Assembly: GCA_027038385.1 (NCBI GenBank)
Contig: JALVXE010000196.1
Location: 1-6,607, forward strand
DNA length: 6,607 nucleotides
Reading direction: 5' to 3'
Origin: Thermotogaceae bacterium
Lineage (GTDB): Bacteria; Thermotogota; Thermotogae; Thermotogales; Thermotogaceae
The position numbers were made by a program, and so were the translations under genes. Below the pieces are notes generated by a model. It ran no database searches. It had not been told where the DNA came from and worked only from the letters and a program-made list of their open reading frames with translations. Positions 1 to 5,578 of the stretch are shown one piece after another. The first letter of the stretch is position 1. Each line of letters opens with the position of its first letter.

Positions 1-264
1 CTCCCTGCTTCCTACAAGAGAATCCTTCTGCCACTCAAGAAAGCTGCTCTGAACTACAGGGGTTGGCTCTCGGCTGCAGCTTTCGAAGAGACGGCTTGGG
101 TTCTGACAATGGCGGCTGTCGAGGGAAAAGAAGATCACCTCGTAGGACTCAAGGAGAACGTCATAGTCGGTCAGCTCATACCAGCCGGAACGGGCTTGTC
201 AGCATTCGCGAACGTCCAGATAACCGAAACACCGAAAGCGTTGAAAACGGAGGAGTTATCATGA
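1..264 (+). CDS. rpoC: RNA polymerase beta' subunit, C-terminal end (partial)
   Basis: The first base is in frame, and 87 codons stay open to a TGA at 262-264; the gene begins left of the window. RpoC is the beta' subunit of the cytoplasmic RNA polymerase and holds much of the active centre and DNA clamp. Visible residues 21-67 match the conserved beta' C-terminus: GWLSAAAFEETAWVLT (residues 21-36), then GLKENVIVGQLIPAGTG (residues 49-65). The last ~22 residues are a divergent tail. The usual bacterial version of the first block is close to SFxSAASFQETTRVLT, so Q to E, T to A and R to W changes stand out; they may be lineage-typical. The next gene lies convergently on the other strand, so rpoC is the last gene of its transcript here. 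The assignment rests on these two blocks and is firm. Confidence 0.94.
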   Translation, partial: LPASYKRILLPLKKAALNYRGWLSAAAFEETAWVLTMAAVEGKEDHLVGLKENVIVGQLIPAGTGLSAFANVQITETPKALKTEELS

Positions 265-296
265 AAAATCCCCGCCAGAGTGGCGGGGTTTTCTTT
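264..296. terminator. Bidirectional intrinsic terminator between rpoC and the exporter cassette
   Basis: An 8-bp, very GC-rich stem (270-277 with 281-288, arms CCCCGCCA and TGGCGGGG) closes a GAG triloop. On the + strand it is followed by TTTTCTTT (289-296). On the - strand it is followed by ATTTTT (269-264). Both sides therefore have a U-tract, suiting termination of rpoC from the left and of the exporter operon from the right. The U-tracts run into the two stop codons, and only 31 nt separate the genes. Confidence 0.88.
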
Positions 297-1135
297 CATA
301 TCCCAACCGCTCTCTTCATGATATCTCCTATCCAAGTCGTTGGGAGAAAAGGTGCGATTGTTCTGAGCGGCTTTGGGAGGAAATCCAGAGGAAAGTAAAT
401 TCCTGAGAAGAACGGCAGTATCGTGAAGAACATCGAGGCGATACCGTTCGCCGCATTTGATGATTTGATCGGAACAGCTATCGCAAATCCGAGGAGAGTG
501 GAGATCACAGAGCTCAATATCATGTAGACCAGAAACAACGGTGAGATAACCATCGGTATTTCGAGATAGAGCGCCAGCGTCATCACAACTCCGCTGCCGA
601 GGATGGACATGGATATTGGAACGATCGGTAGATAGAGAGCGGGATACCTAAGTGGTAAAGATCCCAAGAGCTTGAGAACACCTCTTTCTCTGTAAATTGA
701 GATGGATCTGACGGCTCCGATGAGCCCTCCAGCGAGTACGGACAAGGTCAGAACGCCGGCCAAGGCGTAAGTCTGCTCGTTTATCTTTCCGAGCTTTATG
801 TACTCAACTTTGAAAAGCGGCTTTACCCTTTCCAGATAGGCCTTCAGTTTCCAAATTTTTCCCTTTATCACCGAAACTTCTTCGGGATCAGAAGTGAGAA
901 TATCCACCGTTAATACACCGTCTTTGTAAACCAGAACCGCATCTGGGTTGTCTGAAGTTCTGAAGTCCTCGGGGAGGGGAAAATTCGCCTTGAAGGTAGG
1001 CTGAGGCGTCGTACTCACCGAGAAAACCAAAATAAAGAACATCATTATCGGTATGAAGAAGACCATCATGATGTCGAAGGGATTTCTAAGGTTATCCAAG
1101 AAAGCGGCCCAAACGATCTCAAACGGCCCTCTCAT
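296..1135 (-). CDS. ABC-2 type transporter permease (second permease of cassette)
   Basis: Predicted membrane subunit of an ABC-2 family transporter, 279 residues, usually an exporter of drugs, lipids or polymers; the substrate is unknown. One membrane helix lies at about 22-40, followed by a soluble, probably extracytoplasmic segment at about 41-122. Further hydrophobic helices lie at about 123-142, 166-190, 196-222 and 230-250, with a final hydrophobic patch near 258-272. The cytoplasmic motif YRERGVLKLLGSLP (148-161) and the late SGIYFPLDFLP stretch (244-254) are typical of ABC-2 permeases. An ATG 19 codons upstream (1190-1192) is open, but the ATG at 1133-1135 is preferred: GGGAGGTG sits 5 nt before it, and the protein then starts like other family members. 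It overlaps the upstream permease gene by 17 nt, implying translational coupling. The gene ends 8 nt from the shared terminator hairpin. Confidence 0.88.
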   Translation of the reverse strand: MRGPFEIVWAAFLDNLRNPFDIMMVFFIPIMMFFILVFSVSTTPQPTFKANFPLPEDFRTSDNPDAVLVYKDGVLTVDILTSDPEEVSVIKGKIWKLKAYLERVKPLFKVEYIKLGKINEQTYALAGVLTLSVLAGGLIGAVRSISIYRERGVLKLLGSLPLRYPALYLPIVPISMSILGSGVVMTLALYLEIPMVISPLFLVYMILSSVISTLLGFAIAVPIKSSNAANGIASMFFTILPFFSGIYFPLDFLPKPLRTIAPFLPTTWIGDIMKRAVGI

Positions 1136-2051
1136 CCAGCCACCTCCCAAGGATGTAAACACCAACTGAGACGGATATCCAAAGGAATACATCCAGAACG
1201 CTGAGGTTTTCTCTCAAGATAGAAACCAAAGTCGTGGAAGGACTCGTTGGAAGTTTTCCTTCAAAGAACGCTCCAGATAGGAAGAGGAGCGTGAAGTAAA
1301 AGAGATTCGAAGCTAAAACAGAAGCCTTCTTGAAAATCCTCCCAAGTCCCATCCCCAAGGGAACGAACGCAGCTATCCCGTAAAGAACACCAAGAGCTGT
1401 GTAAAACAGGTCTATCTTCGCCCCCATAACTGCGGCCACGATGATCAGAATCCCAGATGACATCAGACAAGCGAGCGTGTGCGAGAGAAACACCTGAAGA
1501 TCGAGAGAAAAGTTCGATGGAGGTAGGGACTTGAACATCTTCCTTACTCCATTCCTTCTGAAATACTCCTCAACGCTTATTCCGCCGAAGAACCCAACAC
1601 CCAGGATCGCCATAACTATTCCTGAAGGGAAGTAAAAGTCCTTGGCGATGAGTTTTTTACCCTTCTCGATGAATTTCACACCCTTGAGAGGTTCCTCGGG
1701 CAACCCGAAGTTTTCCAGTATGGACTCTATCATCTCCTTTCCCATCTTGGACTCTACCCAAGGGCCATAGTAAACCTTGACCATCTTTCCGTCGTAATAG
1801 ATGCCACAATCGACCTTCCCGCTTATCACAAGACTTTTTATATCCTTCTCACTTTTGACTTTCATGACTTTGAAATTCTTCTCAAAGATCGGAAGGAACA
1901 TCTTCGGCATGTCGAAGGCGACTTTGATTTCGACATTTTTCCCAAACCCCGAAAAAACGCTGGAAAAGGTGAGGTACATCAGCGTTGGAAAGATCATTAT
2001 CCAGAAGAGAGCCGCTCTGTCCCTCAGGAACACATCCTTGAAGACTATCAA
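1119..2051 (-). CDS. ABC-2 type transporter permease (first permease of cassette)
   Basis: Predicted 310-residue membrane subunit of the same ABC-2 exporter. The first helix is at about 14-33. A soluble domain of roughly 105 residues (about 35-140) follows, with lysine-rich strands and helices. Further helices lie at about 142-160, 185-209, 217-238, 243-263 and 287-303. The motif EEYFRRNGVRKMFKSLPPS (161-179) is the equivalent of the cytoplasmic coupling segment seen in the second permease. The start is a TTG at 2051-2049; it shares four bases (TTGA) with the TGA stop of the ATPase gene and has AAGGAG about 8 nt upstream. The two permeases share architecture but little obvious sequence, so a heterodimeric channel is inferred. 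The family call is firm; substrate and direction are not visible. Confidence 0.86.
   Translation of the reverse strand: MIVFKDVFLRDRAALFWIMIFPTLMYLTFSSVFSGFGKNVEIKVAFDMPKMFLPIFEKNFKVMKVKSEKDIKSLVISGKVDCGIYYDGKMVKVYYGPWVESKMGKEMIESILENFGLPEEPLKGVKFIEKGKKLIAKDFYFPSGIVMAILGVGFFGGISVEEYFRRNGVRKMFKSLPPSNFSLDLQVFLSHTLACLMSSGILIIVAAVMGAKIDLFYTALGVLYGIAAFVPLGMGLGRIFKKASVLASNLFYFTLLFLSGAFFEGKLPTSPSTTLVSILRENLSVLDVFLWISVSVGVYILGRWLDERAV
1136..1148 (-). promoter_or_regulatory. Ribosome binding site that fixes the start of the second ABC-2 permease
   Basis: Read on the - strand, GGGAGGTG (1148-1141) is followed by a 5-nt spacer and ATG at 1135-1133. It lies inside the 3' end of the preceding permease gene. 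This near-perfect Shine-Dalgarno match is the main reason for choosing this start over the in-frame ATG 57 nt upstream. Confidence 0.8.
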
Positions 2052-2884
2052 CCCCTCAACTCCTTCCCTGTCAGATGGAGGAACACATCCTCAAGGTTCG
2101 GCTTTCGTATGCTTATCTCTTCCGCTCCCTTCTCTATCAGATCCTTGACAGTCTTTTCCGGTTCGCCTGTCTCCAGAGTGATCTCTTCTTTGCCGATCTT
2201 CGCCTTCACAACACTCTTCAGGCCGGACCTGCTTATTATCTCCTCAGGTGATCCCATCTCCACGATCTTTCCATCGTTCATTATGCAGACTATATCTGAG
2301 AGAAATTGCGCTTCTTCCATGTAATGGGTCGTTAGAAAGATCGTTTTACCTTCGTTCTTTAGATGGGCTATTATCTCCCACACCCTTCTTCTCGCCGCAG
2401 GATCGAGGCCAGTCGTGGGCTCGTCAAGAAAGATGAGATCTGGATCGTGCGTAAGAATCGTGGCGATCGCCAGTCTTCTCCTCTGACCTCCAGATAGGTG
2501 CCTGACAAGTGTTTTTCTCTTCTCTGAAAGTCCGAGCTCTTCAAGGATTCTCCTCAGACTGGCATCGCCTCCGTAGGACTTTTTGAAAAACTTCAACGTC
2601 TCCCAAACCGTGAGGTTCTCAAAAAGGGCCGTCTCTTGAAAAACGATGGCCATCCGTCTTTTGACCGATGCCGAGAAGCTTTCCGGATCCTCGCCAAGAA
2701 CCCTCACATGTCCCCCATCTCTTTTCCTCAAACCTTCCAGTATCTCGACAGTCGTCGTCTTCCCAGCACCGTTCGGTCCAAGAAGAGAGAACACCTGTCC
2801 TCTTTCCACCACGAAAGAAACACCATCTACGGCTTTGAGTTTCCCGTAGCTTTTCTTGAGATCTCTCACCTCGATCACGCTCAT
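2048..2884 (-). CDS. ABC transporter ATP-binding protein (DrrA/ABC-2 exporter type)
   Basis: Cytoplasmic ATPase of 278 residues that powers the two ABC-2 permeases encoded just downstream. All nucleotide-binding motifs are intact: Walker A GPNGAGKTT (36-44), Q-loop glutamine Q83 in VFQ, signature LSGGQ (130-134), Walker B LIFLDE with catalytic E155 (150-155), D-loop GLD (159-161) and switch histidine H187 in TTHYMEEA. The THYMEEA block and the C-terminal KPNLEDVFLHLTG ending are characteristic of DrrA-like and other ABC-2 exporter ATPases. Length is normal for a single nucleotide-binding domain plus a ~60-residue C-terminal extension. The ATG at 2884-2882 has GGGGAG 7 nt upstream. It is the first clearly recognised gene of the cassette, so expression of the exporter probably starts in the region to its right. 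The substrate is unknown. Confidence 0.94.
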   Translation of the reverse strand: MSVIEVRDLKKSYGKLKAVDGVSFVVERGQVFSLLGPNGAGKTTTVEILEGLRKRDGGHVRVLGEDPESFSASVKRRMAIVFQETALFENLTVWETLKFFKKSYGGDASLRRILEELGLSEKRKTLVRHLSGGQRRRLAIATILTHDPDLIFLDEPTTGLDPAARRRVWEIIAHLKNEGKTIFLTTHYMEEAQFLSDIVCIMNDGKIVEMGSPEEIISRSGLKSVVKAKIGKEEITLETGEPEKTVKDLIEKGAEEISIRKPNLEDVFLHLTGKELRG

Positions 2885-2970
2885 TCCACATCTCCCCTGA
2901 TTTTCACCCTGATTTTGCGATCATGCCTGTCTGGTCTTCCACGAGAATCGACGCGAATTGATCCTCTCAC
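2881..2970 (-). CDS. Possible small ORF leading the exporter operon (doubtful)
   Basis: A reading frame too short for ordinary gene calling stays open ahead of the ATPase. From GTG at 2970-2968 it encodes 29 residues; from TTG at 3009-3007 it would encode 42. It is strongly basic, rich in arginine, and ends in RKIRVKIRGDVE. Its TGA (2883-2881) overlaps the ATPase ATG in the classic ATGA arrangement used for translational coupling. Against it: neither start has a recognisable Shine-Dalgarno sequence, the longer version overlaps the rbfA ribosome binding site region, and I recognise no family. It could be a chance open frame. The peptide is described only because of the coupling-type junction. 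Confidence 0.2.
   Translation of the reverse strand: MRGSIRVDSRGRPDRHDRKIRVKIRGDVE
2895..2916 (-). repeat. 10-bp tandem repeat just upstream of the exporter ATPase
   Basis: Read on the - strand, AAAATCAGGG occurs twice with a 12-nt period (2916-2907 and 2904-2895). The second copy runs into the GGGGAG ribosome binding site of the ATPase gene. It may be a small duplication, a paired protein-binding site, or a coding repeat (KIR/KIR) if the small ORF here is real. The repeat is certain; any function is unknown. Confidence 0.5.
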
Positions 2971-2987
2971 CAGTGTGAGTTTACCAT
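2958..2987 (+). promoter_or_regulatory. Candidate sigma-70 type promoter for rbfA
   Basis: TTGATC (2958-2963) and TACCAT (2982-2987) are separated by 18 nt, each matching 4 of 6 consensus bases. This would place the transcript start near 2994 and give a leader of about 30 nt that includes the rbfA ribosome binding site. An alternative is the extended -10 motif TGTTAAAAT (2997-3005); it is closer to consensus, but it would start transcription at about 3012, right at the ribosome binding site. Some promoter is expected here because rbfA has no same-strand neighbour upstream. No convincing promoter could be picked for the - strand exporter operon. Confidence 0.3.
2966..2979. promoter_or_regulatory. 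Small inverted repeat, possible operator
   Basis: CTCAC (2966-2970) and GTGAG (2975-2979) form a perfect 5-bp inverted repeat around a 4-nt centre. It lies between the candidate -35 and -10 elements of rbfA, where a repressor could act on either divergent transcript. An imperfect 14-bp palindrome of this size can arise by chance, and no regulator gene is visible nearby. Confidence 0.15.
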
Positions 2988-3012
2988 GAATTTTGATGTT
3001 AAAATTCAAGCC

Positions 3013-3025
3013 GGAGGTGATTCAG
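3013..3025 (+). promoter_or_regulatory. Ribosome binding site fixing the rbfA start
   Basis: GGAGGTGAT (3013-3021) is a near-perfect match to the 3' end of 16S rRNA, followed by a 4-nt spacer and ATG at 3026. It decides the start over the in-frame ATG at 2993, which lies upstream of this site and has no ribosome binding site of its own. Confidence 0.88.
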
Positions 3026-3403
3026 ATGAACCCAGTTTACAGGAAATCCATGCTTGAATCGGAGATACAAAAACTCCTCAGTGAGGCCATATCGAACATG
3101 AAGGACCCGAGGATAAGAAAGGAGTTCGTCACCGTCTCAAGGGTCGAGCTGTCGAGGGACAAGAGATATGCCGACGTCTACATAAGCTACTTGGGATCAG
3201 ATGATGAAAGAAAAGAAGCCCTGGAAATCTTGGAGGGGGCGAAGGGATACCTTAGGAGTTTTGTAGCGAAGAACTTGAGGATATACACGACTCCCGAGAT
3301 AAGATTGCACGAAGACAGGGGAATAGAATCGAGCGTGAGGATACAGAAGATACTCAGCGATTTGGGATATGAATATGAACAAGAGAAAGATGAGGAGGCC
3401 TGA
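3026..3403 (+). CDS. rbfA: 30S ribosome-binding factor A
   Basis: RbfA is a cytoplasmic, KH-fold assembly factor that binds the immature 30S subunit and helps maturation of the 5' end region of 16S rRNA. The 125-residue protein has the normal RbfA length. Visible hallmarks are the N-terminal YRKSMLESEIQKLL helix (5-18), the conserved DPR (27-29), the VELSRDKRYADVYIS strand block (40-54), the AKG (72-74) matching the AxG kink of RbfA KH domains, and TPEIRLHEDRGIE (89-101). The acidic tail (EQEKDEEA) varies in this family. The start was chosen by the GGAGGTGAT site at 3013. In many bacteria rbfA sits next to infB and truB; here both neighbours are transporter genes on the opposite strand, so it is predicted to be transcribed alone. 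Its stop codon is embedded in a terminator hairpin. Confidence 0.95.
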   Translation: MNPVYRKSMLESEIQKLLSEAISNMKDPRIRKEFVTVSRVELSRDKRYADVYISYLGSDDERKEALEILEGAKGYLRSFVAKNLRIYTTPEIRLHEDRGIESSVRIQKILSDLGYEYEQEKDEEA

Positions 3404-3422
3404 AAGGCCTCCTTCATTTTTT
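3393..3422 (+). terminator. Intrinsic terminator of rbfA, overlapping its stop codon
   Basis: A 9-bp stem (3393-3401 with 3405-3413, arms AGGAGGCCT and AGGCCTCCT) closes a GAA triloop and is followed by TCA and six T residues (3417-3422). The TGA stop of rbfA (3401-3403) sits at the stem-loop junction, so the last codons of rbfA form the 5' arm. The hairpin also begins directly after the stop of the convergent OppF-type gene. On that strand the following tract (TCATCTTTCTCTTG) is only pyrimidine-rich, so termination in that direction is less certain. Confidence 0.8.
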
Positions 3423-4577
3423 AACGTTTCCGACAACAACGTGACAGGCAACCCAATGGTCTTTCGAAACTTCCACAAGATTGGGATGTGGAAGATTCTC
3501 ACATTCCTTGGTGGCTATCGGGCATCTATCGTAGAACCTACACCTCGGTGGTGGATTTATCGGCTTTGCAACAGACCCTTTTATCTCTGGTTCACCCCGG
3601 TTGTACTCTGGATCAGGAACGGGTATAGCCGCCAAAAGGGCTTTCGTGTATGGATGAAGTGGATGGTGAAGAACCTCCTCTATCTCTCCCATCTCGACTA
3701 TCTTACCGAGGTACATCACGACGATTTTGTTCGCCATGTACCTCGCAACGGCCAAATCATGGGTTATGTACAGATAGCTCATGCCGTGTTCCTGAGCGAG
3801 TCTCATCATGAGCTTCATTATTCCAGTCCTTATTGAGACGTCCAGCATCGAAGTCGGCTCGTCAGCCACAACGAAAGATGGATTGAGTATGAGGGCTCTC
3901 GCTATAGCAACCCTCTGCCTCTGACCACCAGACAATTCGTGTGGAAACCTGAACATGAAAGTCTCCGCCGGAGTTAACCCAACTTCTTCGAGAAGGGCAG
4001 CAACTTTCTCCTCTCTTTCCTTAGCCGTTCCTATGTCGTGTATGTTCAGAGGTTCTGCGACTATGTCGAATATCGTCATCCTCGGGTTCAAAGACTCGTA
4101 TGGGTCTTGAAATATCATCTGAACCTTCCTTCTTATCTCTATCATTTTTCTCTTTCTGTTTTTCAAGAAGTGATCCATGAACTTCGCATCGCTCTTTCCA
4201 AGCTTTTCGTAGAGCTCGTACATCTCCCTGTCGAAATCATCATCAATATTGGATGGATCTTTGAACTTGTTCAGATACTGCTCCTTCAGGTATTGCTCGG
4301 CTCTCTTTTGGTTCTCGAAGAGGTAAGGAGTGACGTCCTCACCCTCTATTATCACCCTACCAGAAGTAGGCTCGTAAAGGCCGACGAGTATTTTTCCAGT
4401 CGTCGTCTTCCCACACCCGGATTCTCCAACCAGCGCCAAAGATTCCCCTTTTCTTATCTCATAACTCACACCATCGACGGCGTGAACGAAGAGTTTGACC
4501 TTTCCAAACATCTTCCTCTCGGCTGGGAAGAGTTTCTTGAGGTTCTCTATCCTGAGAACGATCTCGTCATTTTTCAT
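3414..4577 (-). CDS. Oligopeptide/dipeptide-type ABC importer ATP-binding protein (OppF/DppF-like)
   Basis: Cytoplasmic ATPase of an Opp/Dpp-family importer, 387 residues. Motifs are intact: Walker A GESGCGKT (51-58), Q-loop FQDPYESLNPRMT with Q157, signature LSGGQ (215-219), Walker B FVVADE with catalytic E240 (235-240), and switch histidine H273 in ITHD. The HPLHPYTKALLAAIP block (305-319) and a C-terminal motif with cysteines at 346, 352, 359 and 378 mark the OppD/OppF family. It is longer than the usual ~320-330 residues because a charged, probably helical segment (about 87-149) separates Walker A from the Q-loop, far more than the ~30 residues normally needed. The ATG at 4577-4575 has GAGGTGA 6 nt upstream and overlaps the preceding ATPase gene by 11 nt. 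It is the last gene of its operon. Substrate may be peptides or, as known for several Thermotogae members, oligosaccharides. Confidence 0.93.
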   Translation of the reverse strand: MKNDEIVLRIENLKKLFPAERKMFGKVKLFVHAVDGVSYEIRKGESLALVGESGCGKTTTGKILVGLYEPTSGRVIIEGEDVTPYLFENQKRAEQYLKEQYLNKFKDPSNIDDDFDREMYELYEKLGKSDAKFMDHFLKNRKRKMIEIRRKVQMIFQDPYESLNPRMTIFDIVAEPLNIHDIGTAKEREEKVAALLEEVGLTPAETFMFRFPHELSGGQRQRVAIARALILNPSFVVADEPTSMLDVSIRTGIMKLMMRLAQEHGMSYLYITHDLAVARYMANKIVVMYLGKIVEMGEIEEVLHHPLHPYTKALLAAIPVPDPEYNRGEPEIKGSVAKPINPPPRCRFYDRCPIATKECENLPHPNLVEVSKDHWVACHVVVGNVKK

Positions 4578-5574
4578 CGAATTTCACCTCTTTTCCAGCC
4601 TCAAGCGGATGATGACATGCTATCCAATGACCGGGCTCTATTTCCCTGTACTCCGGCTCTTTTTCCCAGCATTCATCCGTGGCCAAAGGGCACCTAGGTG
4701 CGAACCTACACCCCTTTGGAGGATTCAAGAGGTTAGGAGGTTCACCCGGGATCGTTGTGAGCTCGGTCTTTGGGCCTACAACACTCGGAAACGCGTGCAT
4801 TAAGCCATAGGTGTACGGATGTTTGGGCTTTTTAAATATCGTCACCGAATCAGCGAATTCGACGAACTTTCCAGCGTACATCACGGCTATCTTATCCGAG
4901 ACTTCCGCTATGACGGCTATGTCGTGCGATATGTATATCATCGCCATGTTGAGTTTTTGCTGGATCTTTTTCATCTCCTTGAGTATCCTGTCTTGGACTA
5001 TGACGTCAAGAGCCGTTGTCGGCTCATCGGCTATTATCAGCTTGGGATCACATGAGAGCGCCATTGCTATTATCGCCCTCTGCTTCATTCCACCGGAGTA
5101 CTGGTGTGGATATTGGTCCATCCTCTTGGGGTCAAGCCCGACGAGCTGAAAGAGCCAGGCGACTTTTTCACGCGCCTCATCTATGCTCATCTCTGGAAAA
5201 TGGTTCAGCATGGCCTCAACTATCTGGTCCCCAACCCTGTAAACCGGGTTGAGGGAGTTCATAGCAGCTTGAAAGATCATGGAGATTCCCTTCCATCTGT
5301 ACTTCCTCATCTCGTCTTCTGGAAGTGATACCAGATCTATGGGACCGTTCCCATCGTCGAAGAATATGTGTCCTTCCTTGAACTCAGCATTTTCCGGAAG
5401 GAGCCTGAGTATCGTCATGGAAACCGAGGTCTTTCCGCACCCGGATTCTCCGACTATCCCAAGGGATTCCCCCTCTTTCAAGCTGAAGGATATCCCATCC
5501 ACGGCACGAACGTATCCCATTTTCGTCTTGTACCACATCTTCAGGTTTTCGACCTTCAAGACCTCTCTTCCCAT
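4567..5574 (-). CDS. Oligopeptide/dipeptide-type ABC importer ATP-binding protein (OppD/DppD-like)
   Basis: First of the two ATPases of the importer, 335 residues, the usual family length. It carries Walker A GESGCGKT (42-49), Q-loop FQAAMNSLNPV with Q102, signature YSGGMKQR (159-166), Walker B LIIADE with catalytic E184 (179-184), and switch histidine H217 in ISHD. A YSGGM or FSGGM signature in place of LSGGQ is normal for OppD/DppD and separates this subunit from the OppF type. The C-terminal segment has GCRFAPRCP and cysteines at 289, 295, 302 and 320. The equivalent cysteines bind a [4Fe-4S] cluster in a structurally studied bacterial DppD, so the same is possible here. The ATG at 5574-5572 lies 4 nt after the permease stop, with GAGGTGAG overlapping that junction. 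It is predicted to pair with the OppF-type protein as a heterodimeric motor. Confidence 0.93.
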   Translation of the reverse strand: MGREVLKVENLKMWYKTKMGYVRAVDGISFSLKEGESLGIVGESGCGKTSVSMTILRLLPENAEFKEGHIFFDDGNGPIDLVSLPEDEMRKYRWKGISMIFQAAMNSLNPVYRVGDQIVEAMLNHFPEMSIDEAREKVAWLFQLVGLDPKRMDQYPHQYSGGMKQRAIIAMALSCDPKLIIADEPTTALDVIVQDRILKEMKKIQQKLNMAMIYISHDIAVIAEVSDKIAVMYAGKFVEFADSVTIFKKPKHPYTYGLMHAFPSVVGPKTELTTIPGEPPNLLNPPKGCRFAPRCPLATDECWEKEPEYREIEPGHWIACHHPLEAGKEVKFDEK

Positions 5575-5578
5575 AATC

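Noticed and set aside
1136..1192. A 19-codon N-terminal extension of the second ABC-2 permease from the ATG at 1190-1192
   Set aside because: It lies wholly inside the preceding permease gene, has no ribosome binding site, and the ATG at 1135-1133 has GGGAGGTG at ideal spacing.
2636..2989. A 117-codon + strand frame opposite the start of the exporter ATPase
   Set aside because: It is antisense to a gene with all ATPase motifs, has no ribosome binding site, and its protein looks like no known family.
2993..3025. An 11-codon N-terminal extension of rbfA from the ATG at 2993
   Set aside because: The strong ribosome binding site at 3013-3021 would then be inside the coding region, and RbfA proteins begin at the MNP start.
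3369..4697. Long + strand frames opposite the OppF-type gene (for example 3369-3836 and 4038-4697)
   Set aside because: They are shadows of the real - strand coding sequence, with no ribosome binding sites and no family-like composition.
5041..5100. The YSGGM signature of the OppD-type ATPase as a degenerate, inactive motif
   Set aside because: YSGGM/FSGGM is the normal form in OppD/DppD proteins, and all other catalytic motifs are intact.
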